In this document: in pieces, positions 37,680-51,730 of the stretch
Layout of the letters: each line of letters opens with the position of its first letter
How positions within the stretch are numbered: position 1 is the first letter of the stretch
Assembly: GCA_040954595.2 (NCBI GenBank)
Contig: CM082596.2
Span: 10,664,001 to 10,728,000 of the forward strand
Source: Balanoglossus misakiensis
Lineage: Eukaryota > Hemichordata
Reading direction: 5' to 3'
Length of the DNA stretch: 64,000 bases
Program-made: the position numbers and the translations under genes
The notes under the pieces: model-generated
What the model saw: only the letters and a program-made list of their open reading frames with translations
What the model was told of the DNA's origin: nothing
The model's database searches: none

Positions 37680-40600
37680 CCAAATATTTTGATAATTTTG
37701 GCAATGACCCTTGATCTACTTGGATATGTCTCTTGTTAAAAAGCACAACAGTCATTATTTTGTTCACATGAGTTTTATTGCTGCCAGGACATAACCCAAA
37801 TATTTTGATAATTTTGGAAATGACCCTTGATCTACTTGGATATGTCTCTTGTTAAAAAGCACAACAGTCATGATTGTGTTCACACAAGTTTTATTGCTGC
37901 CAGGACATAACCCAAATATTTTTTATAATTTTGGCCATGACCCTTGATCTACTTGGATATGTCTCTTGTTAAAAAGCACAACAGTCATGATTTTGTTTAC
38001 GTGACTACTATTGCTGCCAGGACTTAACCCAAATATTTTGATAATCTTGGCAATGACCCTTGATCTACTTGGATATGTCTCTTGTTAAAAAGCACAACAG
38101 TCATGATTGTGTTCACATGAATTCTATTGCTGTCAGGACATAACCCAAATATTTTGATAATTTTGGCAATGACCCTTGATCTACTTGGATATGTCTCTTG
38201 TTAAAAAGCACAACAGTCATTATTTTGTTCACATGAGTTTTATTGCTGCCAGGACATAACACAAATATTTTGATAATTTTGGCAATGACCCTTGATCTAC
38301 TTGGATATGTCTCTTGTTAAAAAGCACAACAGTCATGATTGTGTTCACACGAGTTTTATTGCTGCCAGGACATAACCCAAATATTTTTATAATTTTGGCA
38401 ATGACCCTTGATCTACTTGGATATGTCTCTTGTTAAAAAGCACAACAGTCATGATTGTGTTCACACAAGTTTTATTGCTGCCAGGACATAACCCAAATAT
38501 TTTTTATAATTTTGGCCATGACCCTTGATCTACTTGGATATGTCTCTTGTTAAAAAGCACAACAGTCATGATTTTGTTTACGTGACTACTATTGCTGCCA
38601 GGACTTAACCCAAATATTTTGATAATCTTGGCAATAACCCTTGATCTACTTGGATATGTCTCTTGATAAAAAGCACAACAGTCATGATTGTGTTCACATG
38701 AGTTTTATTGCTGCCAGGACATAACCCAAATATTTTGATAATTTTGGTAATGACCCTTGATCTTCTTGGATATGTCTCTTGTTAAAAAGCACAACAGTCA
38801 TGATTGTGTTCACACGAGTTTTATTGCTGCCAGGACATAACCCAAATTTTTTGATAATTTTGGCAATGACCCTTGATCTACTTGGATATGTCTCTTGTTA
38901 AAAAGCACATCAGTCATGATTTTGTTAACATGAATTTTATTGCTGCCAGGACATATACCAAATATTTTGATAATTTTGGCAATGACTCTTGATCTACATG
39001 AGTTTTATTGCTGACATGATATAACCCAAATATTTTGATAATTTTGGAAATGACCCTTGATCTACTTGGATATGTCTCTTGTTAAAAAGCACAACAGTCA
39101 TGATTGTGTTCACACAAGTTTTATTGCTGCCAGGACATAACCCAAATATTTTGATAATTATGGCAATGACCCTTGATCTTCTTTGATATGTCTCTTGTTA
39201 AAGAGCACAACAGTCATGATTGTGTTCACACGAGTTTTATTGCTGTCAGGACATAACCCAAATATTTTGATAATTTTGGCAATGACCCTTGATCTACTTG
39301 GATATGTCTCTTGTTAAAAAGCACATCAGTCATGATTTTGTTAACATGAGTTTTATTGCTGCCAGGACATACACCAAATATTTTGATAATTTTGGCAATG
39401 ACTCTTGATCTACTTGGATATGTCTCTTGTTAAAAAGCACAACAGTCATTATTTTGTTCACATGAGTTTTATTGCTGCCAGGACATAACCTAAATATTTT
39501 GATAATTATGGCAATGACCCTTGAACTACTTGGATATGTCTCTTGATAAAAAGCCCAACAGTCATTATTTTGTTCACATGAGTTTTATTGCTGCCATGAC
39601 ATAACCCAAATATTTTGATAATTTTGGCAATGACCCTTGAAATACTTGGATATGTCTCTTGTTAAAAAGCACAACAGTCATTATTTTGTTCACATGAGTT
39701 TTATTGCTGCCAGGACATAACACAAATATTTTGATAATTTTGGCAATGACCCTTGATCTACTTGGATATGTCTCTTGTTAAAAAGCACAACAGTCATTAT
39801 TGTGTTCACATGAGTTTTATTGCTGCCAGGACATATCCAAAATATTTTGATAATTTTTGCAATGACCCTTGATCTACTTGGAGATGTCTCTTTTTAAAAA
39901 GCACAACAGTCATGATTTTGTTTACGTGACTACTATTGCTGCCAGGACATAACCGAAATATTTTGATAATCTTGGCAATGACCCTTGATCTACTTGGATA
40001 TGTCTCTTGATAAAAAGCACAACAGTCATGATTGTGTTTAAATGAGTTTTATTGCTGCCAGGACTTAACCCAAATATTTTGATAATTTTGGCAATGACTC
40101 TTGATCTACTTGGATATGTCTCTTGTTAAAAAGCACAACAGTCATGATTGTGTTCACATGAATTCTATTGCTGTCAGGACATAACCCAAATATTTTGATA
40201 ATTTTGGCAATGACCCTTGATCTACTTGGATATGTCTCTTGTTAAAAAGCACAACAGTCATTATTTTGTTCACATGAGTTTTATTGCTGCCAGGACATAA
40301 CACAAATATTTTGATAATTTTGGCAATGACCCTTGATCTACTTGGATATGTCTCTTGTTAAAAAGCACAACAGTCATGATTGTGTTCACACGAGTTTTAT
40401 TGCTGCCAGGACATAACCCAAATATTTTTATAATTTTGGCAATGACCCTTGATCTACTTGGATATGTCTCTTGTTAAAAAGCACAACAGTCATGATTGTG
40501 TTCACACAAGTTTTATTGCTGCCAGGACATAACCCAAATATTTTTTACAATTTTGGCCATGACCCTTGATCTACTTGGATATGTCTCTTGTTAAAAAGCA

Positions 40601-43600
40601 CAACAGTCATGATTTTGTTTACGTGACTACTATTGCTGCCAGGACTTAACCCAAATATTTTGATAATCTTGGCAATAACCCTTGATCTACTTGGATATGT
40701 CTCTTGATAAAAAGCACAACAGTCATGATTGTGTTCACATGAGTTTTATTGCTGCCAGGACATAACCCAAATATTTTGATAATTTTGGTAATGACCCTTG
40801 ATCTTCTTGGATATGTCTCTTGTTAAAAAGCACAACAGTCATGATTGTGTTCACATGAGTTTTATTGCTGCCAGGACATAACCCAAATATTTTGATAATT
40901 TTGGCAATGACCCTTGATCTACTTGGATATGTCTCTTGTTAAAAAGCACAACAGTCATTATTTTGTTCACATGAGTTTTATTGCTGCCAGGACATAACCC
41001 AAATATTTTGATAATTTTGGAAATGACCCTTGATCTACTTGGATATGTCTCTTGTTAAAAAGCACAACAGTCATGATTGTGTTCACACAAGTTTTATTGC
41101 TGCCAGGACATAACCCAAATATTTTTTATAATTTTGGCCATGACCCTTGATCTACTTGGATATGTCTCTTGTTAAAAAGCACATCAGTCATGATTTTGTT
41201 TACGTGACTACTATTGCTGCCAGGACTTAACCCAAATATTTTGATAATCTTGGCAATGACCCTTGATCTACTTGGATATGTCTCTTGTTAAAAAGCACAA
41301 CAGTCATGATTGTGTTCACATGAATTCTATTGCTGTCAGGACATAACCCAAATATTTTGATAATTTTGGCAATGACCCTTGATCTACTTGGATATGTCTC
41401 TTGTTAAAAAGCACAACAGTCATTATTTTGTTCACATGAGTTTTATTGCTGCCAGGACATAACACAAATATTTTGATAATTTTGGCAATGACCCTTGATC
41501 TACTTGGATATGTCTCTTGTTAAAAAGCACAACAGTCATGATTGTGTTCACACGAGTTTTATTGCTGCCAGGACATAACCCAAATATTTTTATAATTTTG
41601 GCAATGACCCTTGATCTACTTGGATATGTCTCTTGTTAAAAAGCACAACAGTCATGATTGTGTTCACACAAGTTTTATTGCTGCCAGGACATAACCCAAA
41701 TATTTTTTATAATTTTGGCCATGACCCTTGATCTACTTGGATATGTCTCTTGTTAAAAAGCACAACAGTCATGATTTTGTTTACGTGACTACTATTGCTG
41801 CCAGGACTTAACCCAAATATTTTGATAATCTTGGCAATAACCCTTGATCTACTTGGATATGTCTCTTGATAAAAAGCACAACAGTCATGATTGTGTTCAC
41901 ATGAGTTTTATTGCTGCCAGGACATAACCCAAATATTTTGATAATTTTGGTAATGACCCTTGATCTTCTTGGATATGTCTCTTGTTAAAAAGCACAACAG
42001 TCATGATTGTGTTCACACGAGTTTTATTGCTGCCAGGACATAACCCAAATTTTTTGATAATTTTGGCAATGACCCTTGATCTACTTGGATATGTCTCTTG
42101 TTAAAAAGCACATCAGTCATGATTTTGTTAACATGAATTTTATTGCTGCCAGGACATATACCAAATATTTTGATAATTTTGGCAATGACTCTTGATCTAC
42201 ATGAGTTTTATTGCTGACATGATATAACCCAAATATTTTGATAATTTTGGAAATGACCCTTGATCTACTTGGATATGTCTCTTGTTAAAAAGCACAACAG
42301 TCATGATTGTGTTCACACAAGTTTTATTGCTGCCAGGACATAACCCAAATATTTTGATAATTATGGCAATGACCCTTGATCTTCTTTGATATGTCTCTTG
42401 TTAAAGAGCACAACAGTCATGATTGTGTTCACACGAGTTTTATTGCTGTCAGGACATAACCCAAATATTTTGATAATTTTGGCAATGACCCTTGATCTAC
42501 TTGGATATGTCTCTTGTTAAAAAGCACATCAGTCATGATTTTGTTAACATGAGTTTTATTGCTGCCAGGACATACACCAAATATTTTGATAATTTTGGCA
42601 ATGACTCTTGATCTACTTGGATATGTCTCTTGTTAAAAAGCACAACAGTCATTATTTTGTTCACATGAGTTTTATTGCTGCCAGGACATAACCTAAATAT
42701 TTTGATAATTATGGCAATGACCCTTGAACTACTTGGATATGTCTCTTGATAAAAAGCCCAACAGTCATTATTTTGTTCACATGAGTTTTATTGCTGCCAT
42801 GACATAACCCAAATATTTTGATAATTTTGGCAATGACCCTTGAAATACTTGGATATGTCTCTTGTTAAAAAGCACAACAGTCATTATTTTGTTCACATGA
42901 GTTTTATTGCTGCCAGGACATAACACAAATATTTTGATAATTTTGGCAATGACCCTTGATCTACTTGGATATGTCTCTTGTTAAAAAGCACAACAGTCAT
43001 TATTGTGTTCACATGAGTTTTATTGCTGCCAGGACATATCCAAAATATTTTGATAATTTTTGCAATGACCCTTGATCTACTTGGAGATGTCTCTTTTTAA
43101 AAAGCACAACAGTCATGATTTTGTTTACGTGACTACTATTGCTGCCAGGACATAACCGAAATATTTTGATAATCTTGGCAATGACCCTTGATCTACTTGG
43201 ATATGTCTCTTGATAAAAAGCACAACAGTCATGATTGTGTTTAAATGAGTTTTATTGCTGCCAGGACTTAACCCAAATATTTTGATAATTTTGGCAATGA
43301 CTCTTGATCTACTTGGATATGTCTCTTGTTAAAAAGCACAACAGTCATGATTGTGTTCACATGAATTCTATTGCTGTCAGGACATAACCCAAATATTTTG
43401 ATAATTTTGGCAATGACCCTTGATCTACTTGGATATGTCTCTTGTTAAAAAGCACAACAGTCATTATTTTGTTCACATGAGTTTTATTGCTGCCAGGACA
43501 TAACACAAATATTTTGATAATTTTGGCAATGACCCTTGATCTACTTGGATATGTCTCTTGTTAAAAAGCACAACAGTCATGATTGTGTTCACACGAGTTT

Positions 43601-44085
43601 TATTGCTGCCAGGACATAACCCAAATATTTTTATAATTTTGGCAATGACCCTTGATCTACTTGGATATGTCTCTTGTTAAAAAGCACAACAGTCATGATT
43701 GTGTTCACACAAGTTTTATTGCTGCCAGGACATAACCCAAATATTTTTTATAATTTTGGCCATGACCCTTGATCTACTTGGATATGTCTCTTGTTAAAAA
43801 GCACAACAGTCATGATTTTGTTTACGTGACTACTATTGCTGCCAGGACTTAACCCAAATATTTTGATAATCTTGGCAATAACCCTTGATCTACTTGGATA
43901 TGTCTCTTGATAAAAAGCACAACAGTCATGATTGTGTTCACATGAGTTTTATTGCTGCCAGGACATAACCCAAATATTTTGATAATTTTGGTAATGACCC
44001 TTGATCTTCTTGGATATGTCTCTTGTTAAAAAGCACAACAGTCATGATTGTGTTCACACGAGTTTTATTGCTGCCAGGACATAAC
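37680..44085. repeat. 3203-bp higher-order repeat, two tandem copies, with a partial third
   Basis: ATTCTATTGCTGTC at 38121/41324 and 40162/43365, the CCCAAATTTTTTGATA variant at 38841/42044, the deleted monomer at 38991/42194 and AAAAAGCCCA at 39548/42751 all give 3203 bp. A partial further copy follows at an offset of 2621 bp (CCCAAATTTTTTG 44665, AAAAAGCCCA 45372). The blocks contain the 68-bp deleted monomer, explaining why the length is not a multiple of 116. Confidence 0.88.
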
Positions 44086-45765
44086 CCAAATATTTTGATA
44101 ATTATGGCAATGACCCTTGATCTACTTGGATATGTCTCTTGTTAAAAAGCACAACAGTCATGATTGTGTTCACACGAGTTTTATTGCTGCCAGGACATAA
44201 CCCAAATATTTTTATAATTTTGGCCATGACCCTTGATCTACTTGGATATGTCTCTTGATAAAAAGCACAACAGTCATGATTGTGTTCACATGAGTTTTAT
44301 TGCTGCCAGGACATAACCAAAATATTTTGATAATTTTGGCAATGACCCTTGATCTACTTGGATATGTCTCTTGATAAAAAGCACAACAGTCATGATTGTG
44401 TTCACATGAGTTTTATTGCTGCCAGGACATAACCCAAATATTTTGATAATTTTGGCAATGACCCTTGATCTACTTGGATATGTCTCTTGTTAAAAAGCAC
44501 AACAGTCATGATTGTGTTCACACGAGTTTTATTGCTGCCAGGACATAACCCAAATATTTTTATAATTTTGGCAATGACCCTTGATCTACTTGGATATGTC
44601 TCTTGTTAAAAAGCACAACAGTCATGATTGTGTTCACACGAGTTTTATTGCTGCCAGGACATAACCCAAATTTTTTGATAATTTTGGCAATGACCCTTGA
44701 TCAACTTGGATATGTCTCTTGTTAAAAAGCACATCAGTCATGATTTTGTTAACATGAATTTTATTGCTGCCAGGACATATACCAAATATTTTGATAATTT
44801 TGGCAATGACTCTTGATCTACATGAGTTTTATTGCTGACATGATATAACCCAAATATTTTGATAATTTTGGAAATGACCCTTGATCTACTTGGATATGTC
44901 TCTTGTTAAAAAGCACAACAGTCATGATTGTGTTCACACAAGTTTTATTGCTGCCAGGACATAACCCAAATATTTTGATAATTATGGCAATGACCCTTGA
45001 TCTTCTTTGATATGTCTCTTGTTAAAGAGCACAACAGTCATGATTGTGTTCACACGAGTTTTATTGCTGTCAGGACATAACCCAAATATTTTGATAATTT
45101 TGGCAATGACCCTTGATCTACTTGGATATGTCTCTTGTTAAAAAGCACATCAGTCATGATTTTGTTAACATGAGTTTTATTGCTGCCAGGACATACACCA
45201 AATATTTTGATAATTTTGGCAATGACTCTTGATCTACTTGGATATGTCTCTTGTTAAAAAGCACAACAGTCATTATTTTGTTCACATGAGTTTTATTGCT
45301 GCCAGGACATAACCTAAATATTTTGATAATTATGGCAATGACCCTTGAACTACTTGGATATGTCTCTTGATAAAAAGCCCAACAGTCATTATTTTGTTCA
45401 CATGAGTTTTATTGCTGCCCTGACATAACCCAAATATTTTGATAATTTTGGCAATGACCCTTGAAATACTTGGATATGTCTCTTGTTAAAAAGCACAACA
45501 GTCATTATTTTGTTCACATGAGTTTTATTGCTGCCAGGACATAACACAAATATTTTAATAATTTTGGCAATGACCCTTGATCTACTTGGATATGTCTCTT
45601 GTTAAAAAGCACAACAGTCATTATTGTGTTCACATGAGTTTTATTGCTGCCAGGACATATCCAAAATATTTTGATAATTTTTGCAATGACCCTTGATCTA
45701 CTTGGAGATGTCTCTTTTTAAAAAACACAACAGTCATGATTTTGTTTACGTGACTACTATTGCTG

Positions 45766-48640
45766 CCTGGCCATAACCGAAATATTTTGATAATTTTGGC
45801 AATGACCCTTGATCTACTTGGATATGTCTCTTGTTAAAAAGCACAACAGTCATGATTGTGTTCACACGAGTTTTATTGCTGCCAGGACATAACCCAAATA
45901 TTTTTATAATTTTGGCAATGACCCTTGATCTACTTGGATATGTCTCTTGTTAAAAAGCACAACAGTCATTATTGTGTTCACATGAGTTTTATTGCTGCCA
46001 GGACATATCCAAAATATTTTGATAATTTTTGCAATGACCCTTGATCTACTTGGAGATGTCTCTTTTTAAAAAGCACAACAGTCATGATTTTGTTTACGTG
46101 ACTACTATTGCTGCCAGGACATAACCGAAATATTTTGATAATTTTGGCAATGACCCTTGATCTACTTGGATATGTCTCTTGTTAAAAAGCACAACAGTCA
46201 TGATTGTGTTCACACGAGTTTTATTGCTGCCAGGACATAACCCAAATATTTTTATAATTTTGGCAATGACCCTTGATCTACTTGGATATGTCTCTTGTTA
46301 AAAAGCACAACAGTCATGATTGTGTTCACACGAGTTTTATTGCTGCCAGGACATAACCCAAATATTTTGATAATTATGGCAATGACCCTTGAACTACTTG
46401 GATATGTCTCTTGATAAAAAGCCCAACAGTCATTATTTTGTTCACATGAGTTTTATTGCTGCCCTGACATAACCCAAATATTTTGATAATTTTGGCAATG
46501 ACCCTTGAAATACTTGGATATGTCTCTTGTTAAAAAGCACAACAGTCATTATTTTGTTCACATGAGTTTTATTGCTGCCAGGACATAACACAAATATTTT
46601 AATAATTTTGGCAATGACCCTTGATCTACTTGGATATGTCTCTTGTTAAAAAGCACAACAGTCATTATTGTGTTCACATGAGTTTTATTGCTGCCAGGAC
46701 ATATCCAAAATATTTTGATAATTTTTGCAATGACCCTTGATCTACTTGGAGATGTCTCTTTTTAAAAAGCACAACAGTCATGATTTTGTTTCCGTGACTA
46801 CTATTGCTGCCTGGCCATAACCGAAATATTTTGATAATTTTGGCAATGACCCTTGATCTACTTGGATATGTCTCTTGTTAAAAAGCACAACAGTCATGAT
46901 TGTGTTCACACGAGTTTTATTGCTGCCAGGACATAACCCAAATATTTTTATAATTTTGGCAATGACCCTTGATCTACTTGGATATGTCTCTTGTTAAAAA
47001 GCACAACAGTCATTATTGTGTTCACATGAGTTTTATTGCTGCCAGGACATATCCAAAATATTTTGATAATTTTTGCAATGACCCTTGATCTACTTGGAGA
47101 TGTCTCTTTTTAAAAAGCACAACAGTCATGATTTTGTTTACGTGACTACTATTGCTGCCAGGACATAACCGAAATATTTTGATAATTTTGGCAATGACCC
47201 TTGATCTACTTGGATATGTCTCTTGTTAAAAAGCACAACAGTCATGATTGTGTTCACACGAGTTTTATTGCTGCCAGGACATAACCCAAATATTTTTATA
47301 ATTTTGGCAATGACCCTTGATCTACTTGGATATGTCTCTTGTTAAAAAGCACAACAGTCATGATTGTGTTCACACGAGTTTTATTGCTGCCAGGACATAA
47401 CCCAAATATTTTGATAATTATGGCAATGACCCTTGATCTACTTGGATATGTCTCTTGTTAAAAAGCACAACAGTCATGATTGTGTTCACACGAGTTTTAT
47501 TGCTGCCAGGACATAACCCAAATATTTTGATAATTATGGCAATGACCCTTGAACTACTTGGATATGTCTCTTGATAAAAAGCCCAACAGTCATTATTTTG
47601 TTCACATGAGTTTTATTGCTGCCCTGACATAACCCAAATATTTTGATAATTTTGGCAATGACCCTTGAAATACTTGGATATGTCTCTTGTTAAAAAGCAC
47701 AACAGTCATTATTTTGTTCACATGAGTTTTATTGCTGCCAGGACATAACACAAATATTTTAATAATTTTGGCAATGACCCTTGATCTACTTGGATATGTC
47801 TCTTGTTAAAAAGCACAACAGTCATTATTGTGTTCACATGAGTTTTATTGCTGCCAGGACATATCCAAAATATTTTGATAATTTTTGCAATGACCCTTGA
47901 TCTACTTGGAGATGTCTCTTTTTAAAAAGCACAACAGTCATGATTTTGTTTCCGTGACTACTATTGCTGCCTGGCCATAACCGAAATATTTTGATAATTT
48001 TGGCAATGACCCTTGATCTACTTGGATATGTCTCTTGTTAAAAAGCACAACAGTCATGATTGTGTTCACACGAGTTTTATTGCTGCCAGGACATAACCCA
48101 AATATTTTTATAATTTTGGCAATGACCCTTGATCTACTTGGATATGTCTCTTGTTAAAAAGCACAACAGTCATTATTGTGTTCACATGAGTTTTATTGCT
48201 GCCAGGACATATCCAAAATATTTTGATAATTTTTGCAATGACCCTTGATCTACTTGGAGATGTCTCTTTTTAAAAAGCACAACAGTCATGATTTTGTTTA
48301 CGTGACTACTATTGCTGCCAGGACATAACCGAAATATTTTGATAATTTTGGCAATGACCCTTGATCTACTTGGATATGTCTCTTGTTAAAAAGCACAACA
48401 GTCATGATTGTGTTCACACGAGTTTTATTGCTGCCAGGACATAACCCAAATATTTTTATAATTTTGGCAATGACCCTTGATCTACTTGGATATGTCTCTT
48501 GTTAAAAAGCACAACAGTCATGATTGTGTTCACACGAGTTTTATTGCTGCCAGGACATAACCCAAATATTTTGATAATTATGGCAATGACCCTTGATCTA
48601 CTTGGATATGTCTCTTGTTAAAAAGCACAACAGTCATGAT
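45766..48640. repeat. Nine- and ten-monomer higher-order repeats (1044 and 1160 bp)
   Basis: The variant TGCTGCCTGGCCATAACC occurs at about 45761, 46805 and 47965, spaced 1044 (9 x 116) and 1160 bp (10 x 116). AAAAAGCCCA at 45372, 46416 and 47576 shows the same spacings. Neighbouring copies differ by one whole monomer, as expected from unequal exchange in register. Confidence 0.85.
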
Positions 48641-50345
48641 TGTGTTCACACGAGTTTTATTGCTGCCAGGACATAACCCAAATATTTTTATAATTTTGGC
48701 CATGACCCTTGATCTACTTGGATATGTCTCTTGATAAAAAGCACAACAGTCATGATTGTGTTCACATGAGTTTTATTGCTGCCAGGACATAACCAAAATA
48801 TTTTGATAATTTTGGCAATGACCCTTGATCTACTTGGATATGTCTCTTGTTAAAAAGCACAACAGTCATGATTGTGTTTAAATGAGTTTTATTGCTGCCA
48901 GGACTTAACCCAAATATTTTGATAATTTTGGCAATGACTCTTGATCTACTTGGATATGTCTCTTGTTAAAAAGCACAACAGTCATGATTGTGTTCACATG
49001 AATTCTATTGCTGTCAGGACATAACCCAAATATTTTGATAATTTTGGCAATGACCCTTGATCTACTTGGATATGTCTCTTGTTAAAAAGCACAACAGTCA
49101 TTATTTTGTTCACATGAGTTTTATTGCTGCCAGGACATAACACAAATATTTTGATAATTTTGGCAATGACCCTTGATCTACTTGGATATGTCTCTTGTTA
49201 AAAAGCACAACAGTCATGATTGTGTTCACACGAGTTTTATTGCTGCCAGGACATAACCCAAATATTTTTATAATTTTGGCAATGACCCTTGATCTACTTG
49301 GATATGTCTCTTGTTAAAAAGCACAACAGTCATGATTGTGTTCACACGAGTTTTATTGCTGCCAGGACATAACCCAAATATTTTGATAATTATGGCAATG
49401 ACCCTTGATCTACTTGGATATGTCTCTTGTTAAAAAGCACAACAGTCATGATTGTGTTCACACGAGTTTTATTGCTGCCAGGACATAACCCAAATATTTT
49501 TATAATTTTGGCCATGACCCTTGATCTACTTGGATATGTCTCTTGATAAAAAGCACAACAGTCATGATTGTGTTCACATGAGTTTTATTGCTGCCAGGAC
49601 ATAACCAAAATATTTTGATAATTTTGGCAATGACCCTTGATCTACTTGGATATGTCTCTTGTTAAAAAGCACAACAGTCATGATTGTGTTTAAATGAGTT
49701 TTATTGCTGCCAGGACTTAACCCAAATATTTTGATAATTTTGGCAATGACTCTTGATCTACTTGGATATGTCTCTTGTTAAAAAGCACAACAGTCATGAT
49801 TGTGTTCACACGAGTTTTATTGCTGCCAGGACATAACCCAAATATTTTGATAATTTTGGCAATGACCCTTGATCTACTTGGATATGTCTCTTGTTAAAAA
49901 GCACAACAGTCATGATTGTGTTCACACGAGTTTTATTGCTGCCAGGACATAACCCAAATATTTTGATAATTATGGCAATGACCCTTGATCTACTTGGATA
50001 TGTCTCTTGTTAAAAAGCACAACAGTCATGATTGTGTTCACACGAGTTTTATTGCTGCCAGGACATAACCCAAATATTTTTATAATTTTGGCCATGACCC
50101 TTGATCTACTTGGATATGTCTCTTGATAAAAAGCACAACAGTCATGATTGTGTTCACATGAGTTTTATTGCTGCCAGGACATAACCAAAATATTTTGATA
50201 ATTTTGGCAATGACCCTTGATCTACTTGGATATGTCTCTTGTTAAAAAGCACAACAGTCATGATTGTGTTTAAATGAGTTTTATTGCTGCCAGGACTTAA
50301 CCCAAATATTTTGATAATTTTGGCAATGACTCTTGATCTACTTGG
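48530..50345. repeat. Seven- and five-monomer higher-order repeats (812 and 580 bp)
   Basis: The variant ATTGTGTTTAAATGAG occurs at 48871, 49683 and 50263, spaced 812 (7 x 116) and 580 bp (5 x 116). Monomers here are close to the array consensus, suggesting recent turnover near the right edge. Confidence 0.85.
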
Positions 50346-51730
50346 ATATGTCTCTTGTTAAAAAACACAACAGTCATGATTGTGTTCACATGAATTCTAT
50401 TGCTGTCAGGACATAACCCAAATATTTTGATAATTTTGGCAATGACCCTTGATCTACTTGGATATGTCTCTTGTTAAAAGCACAACAGTCGTGATTTGTT
50501 CACACAAGTACTACTGCTGCCAGGGCATAACCCAAATATTTTGATAATTTTTGCAATGACCCTTGATCTACTTGGGTATGTCTCTTGTCAAAAAGCACAG
50601 CAGTCATGATTTTGTTCACATGAGTTTTATTGCTGCCAGGACATAACCCAAATATTTTGATAATTATGGCAATGACCCTTGAACTACTTGGATATGTCTC
50701 TTGATAAAAAGCCCAACAGTCATTATTTTGTTCACATGAGTTTTATTGCTGCCATGACATAACCCAAATATTTTGATAATTTTGGCAATGACCTTTGAAA
50801 TACTTGGATATGTCTCTTGTTAAAAAGCACAACAGTCATTATTTTGTTCACATGAGTTTTATTGCTGCCAGGACATAACACAAATATTTTGATAATTTTG
50901 GCAATGACCCTTGATCTACTTGGATATGTCTCTTGTTAAAAAGCACAACAGTCATTATTGTGTTCACATGAGTTTTATTGCTGCCAGGACATAACCCAAA
51001 TATTTTGATAATTTTGGCAATGACCCTTGATCTACTTGGATATGTCTCTTGTTAAAAGCACAACAGTCGTGATTTGTTCACACAAGTACTACTGCTGCCA
51101 GGGCATAACCCAAATATTTTGATAATTTTTGCAATGACCCTTGATCTACTTGGGTATGTCTCTTGTCAAAAAGCACAACAGTCATGATTGTGTTCACATG
51201 AGTTTTATTGCTGCCAGGACATAACCAAAATATTTTGATAATTTTGGCAATGACCCTTGATCTACTTGGATATGTCTCTTGTTAAAAAGCACAACAGTCA
51301 TGATTGTGTTTAAATGAGTTTTATTGCTGCCAGGACTTAACCCAAATATTTTGATAATTTTGGCAATGACTCTTGATCTACTTGGATATGTCTCTTGTTA
51401 AAAAGCACAACAGTCATGATTGTGTTCACATGAATTCTATTGCTGTCAGGACATAACCCAAATATTTTGATAATTTTGGCAATGACCCTTGATCTACTTG
51501 GATATGTCTCTTGTTAAAAGCACAACAGTCGTGATTTGTTCACACAAGTACTACTGCTGCCAGGGCATAACCCAAATATTTTGATAATTTTTGCAATGAC
51601 CCTTGATCTACTTGGGTATGTCTCTTGTCAAAAAGCACAGCAGTCATGATTTTGTTCACATGAGTTTTATTGCTGCCAGGACATAACCCAAATATTTTGA
51701 TAAGTTTGGCAATGACCCTTGATCTACATT

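Larger units (their letters stand above)
15711..51730. repeat. 116-bp satellite array, about 310 monomers, with multi-level higher-order repeats
   Basis: The array consists of head-to-tail monomers of 116 bp, each carrying GGCAATGACCCTTGATCTAC, TTGGATATGTCTCTTG, AAAGCACAACAGTCA, a variable TGATTNTGTTCAC(A/G) part, ATTGCTGCCAGGACATAACC and AAATATTTTGATAATTTT. All monomers are in one orientation. Variant types (TTTACGTGACTACTATTG; CACGAGTTTTATTG; TTAACATGAATTTTATTG; a 68-bp deleted form) recur in fixed orders and create higher-order repeats. No gene lies inside; open frames at 24753-24950, 29457-29654 and 51540-51800 are translated monomers. No CENP-B-box-like motif was noticed. A pericentromeric or heterochromatic role is possible but not shown. 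Confidence 0.97.

Noticed and set aside
15711-51730. Possible CRISPR array, because of regular repeats
   Set aside because: There are no short repeats separated by unique spacers; the whole 116-bp unit repeats, in animal-type DNA, with no cas genes.
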